A DNA stretch of 64,000 bases from Telluribacter roseus (GCF_017355915.2 NZ_JAFEUV020000002.1:310001-374000); one strand, 5' to 3'. Positions 52,097 through 61,183 are shown, counted from the first letter of the stretch. A program made the numbers and translations. The notes: generated from the letters alone by a model not told the origin.

Positions 52097-52552
52097 TTAC
52101 ATGGTATCCGCTACTTCGGCGTTCTCCAGGATGTAGTTCATCTGATAAATATCATCGGCGTTGAGCTTGAGAGTACCCTTGAAGGTCAGACGCTCGTCCG
52201 TTTTGAACTTGCGGGTATTCTTCTTGAACTTCAGGGACATCACTGATTCAGGGCCGGCTCCACCGCAGAAGAAACAGGCACTGTACGGGAAGGCCGACAA
52301 TACATACAGGTTAGCATCCAGATCTACCGGAAGTACATAACCGGTGATGGATACCTCTTTGCCACTGAGCTTCTGTACACCCGGCCCGAAAGTAGGGTAC
52401 AGCATATATACCTGCTCGGCTTCGTACCACTTTTTCTTGAAGGTTACATCACGTAGCGTTTCCCACGAGAGCTTGACAGGCGCGCTAGATGGCGTGAAGG
52501 CCATGAGTGATACTACGAGTAGGGGGAATACGATCCAGCGAAGTAGTTTCAT
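52097..52552 (-). CDS. Secreted DUF3299-like protein with CxxCGGAGPES motif
   Basis: A 151-residue protein with signal peptide (about 1-20). The mature part has VSITGYVLPVDLD, then YSACFFCGGAGPESVMSL, and ends in a beta-rich DERLTFKGTLKLNADD. A conserved Cys-x-x-Cys with Gly-Pro-Glu is a hallmark of DUF3299-like proteins that accompany FtsX-type ABC transporters. It probably binds metal or another ligand in the periplasm. It lies 132 bases after the permease gene and has its own -7-like element at 52631-52638. Confidence 0.75.
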   Translation of the reverse strand: MKLLRWIVFPLLVVSLMAFTPSSAPVKLSWETLRDVTFKKKWYEAEQVYMLYPTFGPGVQKLSGKEVSITGYVLPVDLDANLYVLSAFPYSACFFCGGAGPESVMSLKFKKNTRKFKTDERLTFKGTLKLNADDIYQMNYILENAEVADTM

Positions 52553-52630
52553 TTTAATTATATTTTAGGTTGAAGTCTATTACTCTGAGCGTGACTCTGT
52601 TGGTTAGTAAAGGACTTTTATCAATTGTAA

Positions 52631-52638
52631 CAAATTTA
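52631..52638 (-). promoter_or_regulatory. Putative -7 element (TAAATTTG) for the secreted DUF3299-like gene
   Basis: Exact TAnnTTTG match on the minus strand, 78 bases before the start at 52552, inside the gap after the permease gene. Confidence 0.45.
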
Positions 52639-52684
52639 TAACGAATACAGTACAAGAAGCAAGATAGTTCATCCAATATACCTC

Positions 52685-53914
52685 TTAGTCCTGCGCCAGC
52701 GTACGCGAAATACTCAGGCGGTACACGCCCAGCGAAGGTAAGGCTGCCGCCAGTACTCCAATGGCCAGAGCGCCCGCCAGAAGCAGTAGTTCTTCGGGAA
52801 GTAGAGCCATACTGCTGAAAGAATAATGGAAGTCCTGCTCCGCGGCCTGGCTAAACAGCCACAGTCCCAGGTGACTCAGCAGTACCCCTGCTACGTATCC
52901 CAGCAGCGCCAGGATCAGCCCCTCCAGCAGCAGCATTCCGAAGAGCCGGGTACGGGTAGCGCCCATAGACAGCATCAGGGCCATTTCGTACTTTCGCTCC
53001 TTGAGCGAATTGTACAGGGAGATAAATACACTGGCTCCGGCAATAAGTATAATGACAAAGGCCAGCGCTCGTAGTGTATCAATACCAACGCCCAGCAGCG
53101 AAAACAGCCGGTTGATCTCAATACTGGGTAGGGCTGCCTGCATGGGCGTATTGGCATTGACCTGGCGGGGCAGCGCCAGCAGGCCCATCGGGTTTCGGAA
53201 CTGGATCAGTGCACTGGTTACTTCCCTTTCCTGTGGCTGGGGCATGGTTTCTTCGTGGTCGTGCTCACCCTCTTCAGCATCGTGTGCGGGCGCATCGGCA
53301 TGGTCATGAATAGCCCACACACTGCTCAGGTCGGTCAGGATGAGCTGGTCTATGACGGAGCCGCTGGATTCAAATACGCCTACTACCAGGTACTTGCTGT
53401 CGCCGTGCTCGTCACCTTCTCCATCCAATCCGTGCGCGCTGGCAAAGGTATCACCTACTTTCAGGCCGGTAGCACCGGCTACCTTACTTCCCAGTGTTAC
53501 TTCCAGAGGTTTCTCAAACAGTTTACCCGTGCCGACAGCGGCTTCGAAATGCTTTACGTACGTGGGCGTAGTACCTACAATGCGGTACCCCTGGTAGTTG
53601 TCGCCCATCGAGAGCGGTATGACCGTCTTGACGAAGGGATTCATCTTGAGCTTATTCACCTCCGACAGCGGTACGTTGCCCGTAGGGGCGTCAATCTGGT
53701 AGATACTCGAAAGAATGAGCTGGAGCGGGCTACCCTTGGCCCCTACCACCATATCTATGCCCTTGATATTTCGCCGGAACTGCTCGTCGAGCTGCTTGTT
53801 GAGCAGCAGCAGCAGCGATATCATGCCAATCCCCAGCGTAAGCAGCAGTACACTCAGAAAGCTGTTGAGTTTTTTATCTTTTATATTAGCCCAGCTAATC
53901 TTGATGAGGTTCAT
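52685..53914 (-). CDS. FtsX-type ABC transporter permease with His-rich periplasmic loop
   Basis: A 409-residue permease of the MacB/FtsX superfamily: one helix at about 15-37, a large periplasmic domain, then three helices (about 283-305, 330-350, 375-400). The conserved MVVGAKGSPLQLILSSIYQI follows the first helix. Residues about 200-225 form a His/Asp/Glu-rich insert (IHDHADAPAHDAEEGEHDHE), a pattern expected of zinc or other metal binding. The ATPase gene lies two bases upstream. Function may be transport of metal or extraction of an envelope substrate. Confidence 0.85.
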   Translation of the reverse strand: MNLIKISWANIKDKKLNSFLSVLLLTLGIGMISLLLLLNKQLDEQFRRNIKGIDMVVGAKGSPLQLILSSIYQIDAPTGNVPLSEVNKLKMNPFVKTVIPLSMGDNYQGYRIVGTTPTYVKHFEAAVGTGKLFEKPLEVTLGSKVAGATGLKVGDTFASAHGLDGEGDEHGDSKYLVVGVFESSGSVIDQLILTDLSSVWAIHDHADAPAHDAEEGEHDHEETMPQPQEREVTSALIQFRNPMGLLALPRQVNANTPMQAALPSIEINRLFSLLGVGIDTLRALAFVIILIAGASVFISLYNSLKERKYEMALMLSMGATRTRLFGMLLLEGLILALLGYVAGVLLSHLGLWLFSQAAEQDFHYSFSSMALLPEELLLLAGALAIGVLAAALPSLGVYRLSISRTLAQD

Positions 53915-53916
53915 GG

Positions 53917-54543
53917 TTATAGGGAAATCTGATTGGAAAATTCATCTTTCAGGCGCTGGTCGTGCGTCACCACTATGAGGCTGGCGCCGATCTGGGCCGA
54001 CTGCGCTTTCAGTAAGTTCACTACCTTCTGGCAGTTTTCGTCGTCCAGGTTAGAGGTAGGCTCATCGGCCAGGATAACCGCCGGATTGTTCATCAGGGCC
54101 CGGGCTATACTGACCCGCTGCTGCTCTCCCTGGCTTAGTTCGTGTGTTTTCTTTGAGAGGTGCTCCCCAAACCCAAGCTGGTCGGCCAGGTAGGCAGCCT
54201 TGTTTCTGTCCTGACTGCGCCCGGCCAGATAGTTCGATAGCAGGAGGTTTTCGAGTACCGTTAGTGAGCTGACAAAGTGGGCACGCTGGTAGATGATACC
54301 AATCTTGTTGGCGCGTACAGTAGCCGTTTGCCCGGGCGACAGGCTACGTATTGAATGACCATCTATGATGATATCACCGGATTCAGGAGTAAGCAGCAGG
54401 GCCAGGATGTGCAGGAGGGTGGTCTTGCCCCGTCCCGATTGACCCAAAATAAGTAAAGCTTCCCCGTCGTTGCAGAGAATATCCGGAAAGCTGAATTTTT
54501 TGTGGGGGGAGTATGAAAAAGAAAGGTCTTTGCTGGTGATCAT
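53917..54543 (-). CDS. ABC transporter ATP-binding protein, MacB/LolD type
   Basis: A 208-residue ATPase. Walker A GQSGRGKT (34-41), signature LSQGEQQR in place of LSGGQ, and Walker B VILADEPTSNLDD. It is the small LolD-like class that drives FtsX-type permeases. The permease gene starts two bases after its stop, so the two form a transporter. The next gene on the other strand is NlpC/P60. Confidence 0.92.
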   Translation of the reverse strand: MITSKDLSFSYSPHKKFSFPDILCNDGEALLILGQSGRGKTTLLHILALLLTPESGDIIIDGHSIRSLSPGQTATVRANKIGIIYQRAHFVSSLTVLENLLLSNYLAGRSQDRNKAAYLADQLGFGEHLSKKTHELSQGEQQRVSIARALMNNPAVILADEPTSNLDDENCQKVVNLLKAQSAQIGASLIVVTHDQRLKDEFSNQISL

Positions 54544-54648
54544 ACGTTGGCTAGGGCTGCTTTTTCACAAAGTAAATAACTTTTGCTTGCTAATAGCCCC
54601 ACCTACCGCATTGGTACCCTAACTTTACCTGTCTCTAACTAGTGGCAT

Positions 54649-55803
54649 ATGAAATCTATCCTATTACTTTGCCTGCTTATGGGCTTGACCGGATTGGCCC
54701 TGGCTCAAAGCAATACATCTATGCAAGATATAATTGACGAAGTACGTCAGCAGTACGCCCCGGACCGCCGGGTGGCGGTGTTTCAGATAGAAGCTGACGA
54801 TAAGGGGGTACTTACCGGCAAAACCAACCTGCCCGAAGCGAAGCAGGCATTACTGGCCCGCCTTCAGAAAGCAAAGCTCACAGCGGAGGACAGGATAGAG
54901 ATGCTTCCGGCCGAGGTACTGGGTGAGGAGATATACGGCGTAGTTCGCGTTTCGGTAGCTAACATACGCTCACAGCCACGCAATGCGGCCGAGCTGGCCA
55001 CGCAGGCCCTGTTGGGAATGCCTCTCAAAGTGCTGGACAAGGATCAGGGCTGGTACCTGGTGCAGACCCCCGACCAGTACATAGCCTGGATAGACTGGGG
55101 AGGACTGCAACGGATGAACAAGGCAGCGTTTGATGCCTGGACCCAATCCGAAAAAGTAATCTACCTGCGTCCCTACGGCTTCTCTTACGAAGCCGCCGAT
55201 GCAGATGGTCAGACGGTATCGGACCTGGTGGCTGGTGATGTACTCAAGCTCAAAGCCGAAGCCGGAGAATACTTCCAGGTGGAGTACCCGGATGGGCGTA
55301 CTGCCTACATACTCAGAAGTGAAGCCAAACGCTATCATGACTGGGTTGCCTCCTTATCTATCTCAGAAGATAAACTAGTCAATACCGCTAAGCGGATGAT
55401 GGGTATTCCTTATCTGTGGGGAGGTACTTCGTACAAAGGTATGGACTGCAGCGGCTTTACCAAGACTATCTACTACCTCAACGGCTGGGTACTACCACGC
55501 GATGCTTCCCAGCAGGTACACTCGGGAGAATTGGTAGATACCGCGGCTGGATTTAGTAATCTGCGGCCGGGGGATCTGCTTTTTTTCGGAACCAGGGCGG
55601 GCGAAGGTACTTCCGAGAAAGTAACGCACGTAGGGATGTGGATCGGCAATAATGAATTTATACATGCGTCCGGTCAGATCCGTATCAGTAGCCTGAATCC
55701 CAACGCACCTAACTATGATGAGTTTGAACTGAATCGCTTTTTACGGGCCAAGCGGCTACTGGGGAATCAAAAAGGAGTAACTAACCTGAAAGAAGGACAG
55801 TAA
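54649..55803 (+). CDS. NlpC/P60 (C40) cell-wall peptidase with SH3 domains
   Basis: A 384-residue secreted peptidase (signal peptide 1-19). Two bacterial SH3-like domains (about 95-155 and 165-228) target the wall. The C40 domain (about 242-375) has Cys267 in GMDCSGFT as nucleophile, His327 in KVTHVGMW and His339 in EFIHASG. It cleaves peptidoglycan stem peptides. A preceding YLWGGT is the usual family motif. It is divergent from the ABC transporter operon. Confidence 0.92.
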   Translation: MKSILLLCLLMGLTGLALAQSNTSMQDIIDEVRQQYAPDRRVAVFQIEADDKGVLTGKTNLPEAKQALLARLQKAKLTAEDRIEMLPAEVLGEEIYGVVRVSVANIRSQPRNAAELATQALLGMPLKVLDKDQGWYLVQTPDQYIAWIDWGGLQRMNKAAFDAWTQSEKVIYLRPYGFSYEAADADGQTVSDLVAGDVLKLKAEAGEYFQVEYPDGRTAYILRSEAKRYHDWVASLSISEDKLVNTAKRMMGIPYLWGGTSYKGMDCSGFTKTIYYLNGWVLPRDASQQVHSGELVDTAAGFSNLRPGDLLFFGTRAGEGTSEKVTHVGMWIGNNEFIHASGQIRISSLNPNAPNYDEFELNRFLRAKRLLGNQKGVTNLKEGQ

Positions 55804-55975
55804 CCGAACGAACCAATCGCCTTCTTTTGAGTTATCAACAGGGACTGAGAGGAATGGTATACTAATTGCACTATTTTAATTTTGCCGATCACACAATAAA
55901 TGTGGGGCCAGCAAATAAAGTATAGTGAAATACGTTGAGAAGGTGAGATAGCAACGCTAAACCAATTAACTAATC

Positions 55976-55983
55976 TATTTTTG
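55976..55983 (+). promoter_or_regulatory. Putative -7 element (TATTTTTG) for the DUF6089-like operon
   Basis: Exact TAnnTTTG match, 19 bases before the ATG at 56003. No -33 TTG was seen. Confidence 0.45.
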
Positions 55984-56002
55984 CCGAAAATAGCTTTATC
56001 GT

Positions 56003-57025
56003 ATGAATAACATTTTCGCTAAAGGCCAGCTTTCTGGCTTAAAAGGGATGATCGGCATAGCACTTTTGGGGCTACTGACGATTACGGACGCGCAGGCGCA
56101 GTTTAGAAGGAGCAATTTTATGCCTTACTCAAGTGTAGGGCTGGGTATAGGTACCTCAAGCTACTACGGAGATTTGGCTCCTTACGGTCGCCCCCTGGTC
56201 TCTACTTTTGAGCTCATGCGCTGGCACGTAACGGGTAACTACACCCGCCACTTCACACCCCGTTTTGCCGGGCGGGCTTCTTTTACATGGGCACGCATAG
56301 TAGGTGATGATTTTACGCTGAACAACTCGGGTCCTCAGTTCGGAAATGCTTCCTTTGCCCGTAACCTGCACTTCCGAAATGACCTGAAGGAGTTTGCCGT
56401 TATGGGTATTTACAAGATTATACCCGATGGCCGTAGTGCAGATCGTCGTCCTTTGATAAGCCCTTACTTATTTGCAGGTCTGGCGGCCGTGGCACACAAC
56501 CCGATGGCCCGTACGCCTGAGTTGGATGGGCGTCAGTGGGTGCGTCTGCAGCCACTAGGTACCGAAGGGCAGGGAAACCCTAACTACCCAAAGCCATACT
56601 CACTGGTACAACTGGCTATCCCGGTGGGGTTCGGGATACGTTACAAGATTCACCCCAAGTGGGATGTATCGGCCGAAGTGGGCTTCCGCTTTACCACAAC
56701 CGACTACCTGGATGACGTAGCCGGAAACTACGCCGATCCGGCTGTACTTAAGGATGAGCGGGCACGCGCCATGGCTAACCGTTCCGCTGAGCCTATCGCG
56801 GCCCGTAAAGGTGGCGACCGTACCGAAGGACTACGCCGGTTCCTAGAGGGGCCGCCATACAACATCGAAACAAACGATCCTTTTGGAGCCATCCAGGGTA
56901 CTAACTATGGCGCTCCGGGTTCACCCCGTGGCAATAGTCCTAGTCTGAATGATACCTATATGCTGGGTACTATTCATATCAATTACATCCTGGGAAGTAC
57001 TATCAAGTGTCCACCGTTGAAATAA
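56003..57025 (+). CDS. DUF6089-like outer-membrane beta-barrel protein, copy 1
   Basis: A 340-residue protein with signal peptide (hydrophobic 14-30, cleavage near AQA). The barrel begins SVGLGIGTSSYYGDLAPYG and continues with paired strands; an extracellular-type insert lies at about 250-315 and the end is YMLGTIHINYILGS. This type of OmpA-like barrel is widespread in Cytophagales. It is followed 13 bases later by a shorter paralogue, suggesting duplication in one operon. Function unknown; a structural or porin role is likely. Confidence 0.78.
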   Translation: MNNIFAKGQLSGLKGMIGIALLGLLTITDAQAQFRRSNFMPYSSVGLGIGTSSYYGDLAPYGRPLVSTFELMRWHVTGNYTRHFTPRFAGRASFTWARIVGDDFTLNNSGPQFGNASFARNLHFRNDLKEFAVMGIYKIIPDGRSADRRPLISPYLFAGLAAVAHNPMARTPELDGRQWVRLQPLGTEGQGNPNYPKPYSLVQLAIPVGFGIRYKIHPKWDVSAEVGFRFTTTDYLDDVAGNYADPAVLKDERARAMANRSAEPIAARKGGDRTEGLRRFLEGPPYNIETNDPFGAIQGTNYGAPGSPRGNSPSLNDTYMLGTIHINYILGSTIKCPPLK

Positions 57026-57038
57026 AAATCTGACCATT

Positions 57039-57746
57039 TTGCAAGCAATACATAAGTCAAAGGGCACTCGATACCTACAGCTATTAACGGTGGCTGTAGG
57101 TATCGGACTATTGTGCCTATGGGGAGAGCGCGCTTCCGCTCAAAAGATTGAGATAGGAGCCAGTGTAGGAGGACTTAATTATAAAGGTGATATTGCTCCT
57201 AACTTCAACTTTCGATTTTTCAGGCCCGGCGGCAGCCTCTTCTTCCGCTATAATGTCAGCCGCTCGGTTACGTTTCGGGCTGAGGGGCTCTACGGCGGTA
57301 TTAAGGCAGATGACCAGTATGCTAAGGACCCTTTCCAGCAGGCACGTAACCTGTCCTTTCGTACCCGCATTACCGAAGCCAATCTGGTTACGGAGTATAA
57401 TTTTCTGGACTACGTTAACCGCCGCTCAGCCCTTAACTGGACGCCCTACGTTTTCGGGGGGATCGGCTATATGGGCTTCAGACCTACACCCAAGACGGCC
57501 GATTACAGTACCAAAGGATGGGTACTTCCTTTTGGGGTTGGCGTAAAGTACCAGATCCGCCGTCCGTGGAATGTAGGACTGGAAATAGGTACCCGTAAGA
57601 CATTTACCGATTATCTTGACAACTTAGGAGGTGAGATCGTGTCAACGAATAAGTTGGATCAGGGTGATCCGTCCCGTAAGGATATGTACTACTACGTTGG
57701 TTTCTCAGTAAGTTATACCTTTTACCGTATAGTTTGCCCCGAATAA
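57039..57746 (+). CDS. DUF6089-like outer-membrane beta-barrel protein, copy 2
   Basis: A 235-residue paralogue: signal sequence (about 10-35), EIGASVGGLNYKGDIAPNFN, then barrel strands and the end YYYVGFSVSYTFYRIV. Start is TTG at 57039: no ATG precedes the signal peptide in frame. It lies in the same operon as copy 1 and is followed by a DUF2911 gene six bases later. Confidence 0.78.
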   Translation: MQAIHKSKGTRYLQLLTVAVGIGLLCLWGERASAQKIEIGASVGGLNYKGDIAPNFNFRFFRPGGSLFFRYNVSRSVTFRAEGLYGGIKADDQYAKDPFQQARNLSFRTRITEANLVTEYNFLDYVNRRSALNWTPYVFGGIGYMGFRPTPKTADYSTKGWVLPFGVGVKYQIRRPWNVGLEIGTRKTFTDYLDNLGGEIVSTNKLDQGDPSRKDMYYYVGFSVSYTFYRIVCPE

Positions 57747-57752
57747 AAATAC

Positions 57753-58295
57753 ATGAACAGACCTCTATTAATTAGTGCTATAGTGGTCGTGGGTTTGGTG
57801 GTTGCGTTTATAGCCTTTCGAAGTTATACCAAGTCATTGAGTCCGGAGGCGGTGGCTGAATACAGTCAGGATGGACTTAAAATAACAGTCAGTTACAGCC
57901 GTCCTTCCAAGAAACGGCGGTTGATATTCGGGCTTGAAAAGGATAATGCCCTGGTTCCTTATGATAAAGTATGGCGTACCGGAGCCAACGAAGCTACGGT
58001 CATCCAGTTCAATAGGGATGTAAGTGTAGCGGGTAAACCGGTCAAAGCCGGTACCTATTCGCTTTGGACCATACCCGGACCTGCCAAATGGAAAGTGATC
58101 CTGAACAAGGAAACCGGACAATGGGGAACCAGCTACAACGACGGGCAGGATGTGCTGAGGCAGGAGGTTGATATACGCATACGTCCCCAGGTAGCCGAAC
58201 TATTTACTATTTATTTTGAGGGCCAGCCCAACGGAGCTAATATGGTACTACGGTGGGATCAGACCGAAGCCATCGTGCCTGTTCGGACGCTCTGA
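57753..58295 (+). CDS. DUF2911 protein, membrane anchored
   Basis: A 180-residue protein with an N-terminal membrane anchor (about 5-22) and a DUF2911 domain (about 40-178): ITVSYSRPSKKRRLIFG, VPYDKVWRTGANEATVIQFN, AGTYSLWTIP, WKVILNKETGQWG. DUF2911 is common in Bacteroidota but has no assigned activity. It forms an operon with the two barrels (six-base spacing). Confidence 0.88.
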   Translation: MNRPLLISAIVVVGLVVAFIAFRSYTKSLSPEAVAEYSQDGLKITVSYSRPSKKRRLIFGLEKDNALVPYDKVWRTGANEATVIQFNRDVSVAGKPVKAGTYSLWTIPGPAKWKVILNKETGQWGTSYNDGQDVLRQEVDIRIRPQVAELFTIYFEGQPNGANMVLRWDQTEAIVPVRTL

Positions 58296-58389
58296 AGCAG
58301 TACTACATCATACGGCCCCGACTGACCGATTTGGAACATTGATTTCGAATCGGTTTTTTTGTTGGCTATTTTACCAGAAAATCCAGCCC

Positions 58390-59301
58390 ATGTTTGTAAC
58401 GGCTATTGAAAAAGTCGATCAGTTTACGCGTCCTATTCATTTTATTGCCCGCTACTACGGTGGCGCTGATATCATCCCGGCTACTGCTACTTTGTTTTTT
58501 GTGAATGAAGAAGGTTGTGCTGTTACCTGTCGGCACGTGGCGGAGCAGCTGTTGCAGGCTGATGCTATGTATGCCAACTACCTGAAATTTAAATCAGAGC
58601 TACGTAAGTATGAGCGCGACCGGGCGGTAGATGTGCACCGGAAACGGCTGGAAGAACAGTACCGCATTACTTCAGACACCCCCATCCGGCTCCGCTCCAA
58701 CTTTGTCAATGGCGTTTCGGGTTTCAAGAGCTTCACCATCCATCTGCACCCTACGCAGGACCTGGCTATTATTCAGTTCAGGGAATACGACACCCGGCAT
58801 TATCAGGGCTACGCCCATTTCCTGCGCGATGGCCGGCAGGTAAAGCAGGGGAAGTACCTATGTCGCCTGGGGTACCCGTTTCCGGAGTTTACCAACTACC
58901 GCTTCAACCAGGCCCTTGATGATATAGAGTGGACCCACGAGGGACGTATCAATACCCCCAGTTTTCCGGTGGATGGTATTGTGACCCGCCACATCGGCGA
59001 AGCCAGCGGCATTACCGGCATCGAGATGAGTACCCCCGGGCTGCGCGGGCAGAGCGGTGGCCCCCTCTTTGATAGAGCCGGGGTCATCTACGGCATGCAG
59101 AGCGCCACCCGGCACCTGCACCTGGGCTTTGACCAGATCAACCGGGAAGTGATCACCGACGGGGTGCGGCGGCGCGTGTCCAACTACCCATTCATGAACG
59201 TAGGGCAGTGCGTACACGTGGATGTGATCAAGAGTTTCCTTCGCGAAAAAGATATCAAGTTTTACGAGGCGGATGGTGAGGTCTTAGCGCCCAACTGGTA
59301 G
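58390..59301 (+). CDS. Trypsin-like serine protease, no signal peptide
   Basis: A 303-residue trypsin-fold protease. The triad is His49 (TCRHVAEQLL), Asp124 (TQDLAIIQF) and Ser222 (RGQSGGPLFD). There is no signal peptide or PDZ domain, so it is probably cytoplasmic, unlike DegP-type proteases. The start was placed at ATG 58390; a longer frame from 58216 overlaps DUF2911. Its 3' end overlaps the convergent AraC gene by 40 bases. Substrate unknown. Confidence 0.82.
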   Translation: MFVTAIEKVDQFTRPIHFIARYYGGADIIPATATLFFVNEEGCAVTCRHVAEQLLQADAMYANYLKFKSELRKYERDRAVDVHRKRLEEQYRITSDTPIRLRSNFVNGVSGFKSFTIHLHPTQDLAIIQFREYDTRHYQGYAHFLRDGRQVKQGKYLCRLGYPFPEFTNYRFNQALDDIEWTHEGRINTPSFPVDGIVTRHIGEASGITGIEMSTPGLRGQSGGPLFDRAGVIYGMQSATRHLHLGFDQINREVITDGVRRRVSNYPFMNVGQCVHVDVIKSFLREKDIKFYEADGEVLAPNW

Positions 59302-60164
59302 ATCTGGCGGTATCGCAGCGGGCTGTAGCCCGTAAACCTACGGAACAGCCGGTGGAAGTGGGATAGGTTTTGGAAGCCCGAGTCCAGAGCTATTTGTCCT
59401 ACGCTCATGGAGCTGGCAATCAGCAGCTGGCGGGCATGACCTACCCGAAGTTCGTTGAGGTAGGATAGGTAGGGCTTCTGGGTACGCTGGCGGAAGTACC
59501 TGCAGAAAGCGGCTTCACTCAGATGCGCCTCCTTCGCTATGTCGGGTAGTCCAATGGGCTCCCGGAAGTGCTGCAATGTATAGTCCAGGATACGGCGCAT
59601 GCGCTCAGTTTCGGCTTCGTTCAGACGAGGTACATATCCCTCGCTGGCCAGCATACGTGTTTCTGGAAATGTGGCCAGTTCGGTAAGGAGGCGCAGGAAT
59701 AGCAGGATCTGTTCGGCGGGGCGGGTAGTGGTAGAAAGAGAAAGCAGCAACTCCCTGATGGTACCAAAGGCCTCGTTGTCGGAGGCAAAAGCTACTCCCT
59801 GCGGAGCCCTCCTCCATAGTGACTGGATGACCGAAAACTCCGGAATCATACCCAGCACCGGGTCAACCAGCTTCTCCGAAAAATGAATGACAATGGCTTC
59901 GCTGCCAGACGGGTCTGGGGCCTGATAGTAGCTGGCATCGCTTCGCCAGAAATGCGCCAGATTAGAGCCCAGCAGGACCAGGTCGCCCTCCTTGAAATCT
60001 TCAACGCTATCTCCTACAAATCTTTGGCCGTGTCCTCTGACGATATACGTAAGCTCGTACTCAGGATGAAAGTGGTATAACGCATCAAAATAAGAACACG
60101 TAAACTTCTTCACCAGTAACGATCGCTCTTCTCCAATTGAAATTTTTTCGAATGAGGGCTTCAT
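59262..60164 (-). CDS. AraC-family transcription regulator
   Basis: A 300-residue regulator. The N-terminal cupin sensor (about 15-165; YHFHPEYELTYIVRGHGQRF, FKEGDLVLLGSNLAHFW) is followed by an AraC HTH domain (about 190-292) with IAKEAHLSEAAFCRYFRQRT and LNELRVGHARQLLIASSMSV, then IALDSGFQNLSHFHRLFRRF. The cupin suggests a sugar-type ligand. It is divergent from the PhyH gene (191 bases) and may control it. Its last codons overlap the protease gene. Confidence 0.92.
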   Translation of the reverse strand: MKPSFEKISIGEERSLLVKKFTCSYFDALYHFHPEYELTYIVRGHGQRFVGDSVEDFKEGDLVLLGSNLAHFWRSDASYYQAPDPSGSEAIVIHFSEKLVDPVLGMIPEFSVIQSLWRRAPQGVAFASDNEAFGTIRELLLSLSTTTRPAEQILLFLRLLTELATFPETRMLASEGYVPRLNEAETERMRRILDYTLQHFREPIGLPDIAKEAHLSEAAFCRYFRQRTQKPYLSYLNELRVGHARQLLIASSMSVGQIALDSGFQNLSHFHRLFRRFTGYSPLRYRQIYQLGAKTSPSAS

Positions 60165-60186
60165 TATATCAATAATTGATGCGAAT

Positions 60187-60194
60187 CAAAGGTA
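60187..60194 (-). promoter_or_regulatory. Putative -7 element (TACCTTTG) for the AraC regulator
   Basis: Exact TAnnTTTG on the minus strand, 22 bases before the start at 60164. No -33 box recognised. Confidence 0.45.
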
Positions 60195-60355
60195 ATACTA
60201 ATTACCGTATGTTAAAATTGTATACAAACATGAAAAGTATCAAACTGTTCTATAAATATTTATATAAGATATTTGTGGAGCAGTGGATAGTCAGGCTAAG
60301 ACGTGGTCTGGCGACTGGAAACTGACCATTCCTAAACCCTTTAATAATTCTTTTC

Positions 60356-61183
60356 ATGTTTACCCAAGTCAGCAAAGAGGTTCTGCTCAAGGAGCTGGAT
60401 ACTCCTTATGAACTGCCTCCTGATGCCGTAGCCTTCTATCGTGAGTATGGGTATGTAAAGCTAAAAAACGTTCTGAGCGCGGAAGTTATTGAATGCTACG
60501 GAACCCTGATTTCGGATCTGGTCTTCCGGCTCAATACTCTTACGAAGCCAATGGAAGAACGTACTACTTACGAGCGTGCTTTTCTTCAGATCATGAATCT
60601 GTGGCGGGAGGATGAGGAGGCCAGAGAGTTTGTGTTTTCAAAACGCCTGGCCCGGATCGCGGCTGACCTGATGGAGGTAGAAGGCGTGCGGCTTTACCAC
60701 GACCAGGCCCTGTACAAGGAGCCTTCGGGGGGAATCACCCCCTGGCATGCCGACCAGTTTTACTGGCCGCTGGCTTCTCCTAAAACTACTACGGTATGGA
60801 TACCCTTACAGGCAACGCCTCTACCCATGGGACCACTGGCCTTTGCTGAAAAGAGCCAAAGTGTGGAGATAGGCCGCGATCTGGAAATCAGTGATGAAAG
60901 CGAGGCCCTTATGGCTTCGCAACTAAACCAGTTTACGCTGCACGAAACGCCCTTTGACCTGGGCGAGGTAAGCTTCCACGCCGGATGGCTTTTCCACCGG
61001 GCGGGAGCCAACGTGTCGGACAGCCCGCGAAAGGTGATGACCATGATCTACATGGATAAAAATCAGATAATTACTAAACCCAGGAATAGCTACCAGGACG
61101 CTGACTGGCGAACCTGGCTGGATGCCAGACCGATCGGTACAGTACCCGATAGCGCGCTCAACCCGGTACTATTTAGCTACTAA
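60356..61183 (+). CDS. Phytanoyl-CoA dioxygenase (PhyH) family protein
   Basis: A 275-residue Fe(II)/2-oxoglutarate dioxygenase. The metal triad is His131 and Asp133 (TPWHADQFYW) with His214 (WLFHRAGAN); Arg225 (SDSPRKVMTM) should hold 2-oxoglutarate. It hydroxylates an organic substrate that cannot be named from sequence. It is divergent from an AraC regulator gene, the arrangement expected of a target enzyme. Ends at the terminator at 61218-61250. Confidence 0.9.
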   Translation: MFTQVSKEVLLKELDTPYELPPDAVAFYREYGYVKLKNVLSAEVIECYGTLISDLVFRLNTLTKPMEERTTYERAFLQIMNLWREDEEAREFVFSKRLARIAADLMEVEGVRLYHDQALYKEPSGGITPWHADQFYWPLASPKTTTVWIPLQATPLPMGPLAFAEKSQSVEIGRDLEISDESEALMASQLNQFTLHETPFDLGEVSFHAGWLFHRAGANVSDSPRKVMTMIYMDKNQIITKPRNSYQDADWRTWLDARPIGTVPDSALNPVLFSY

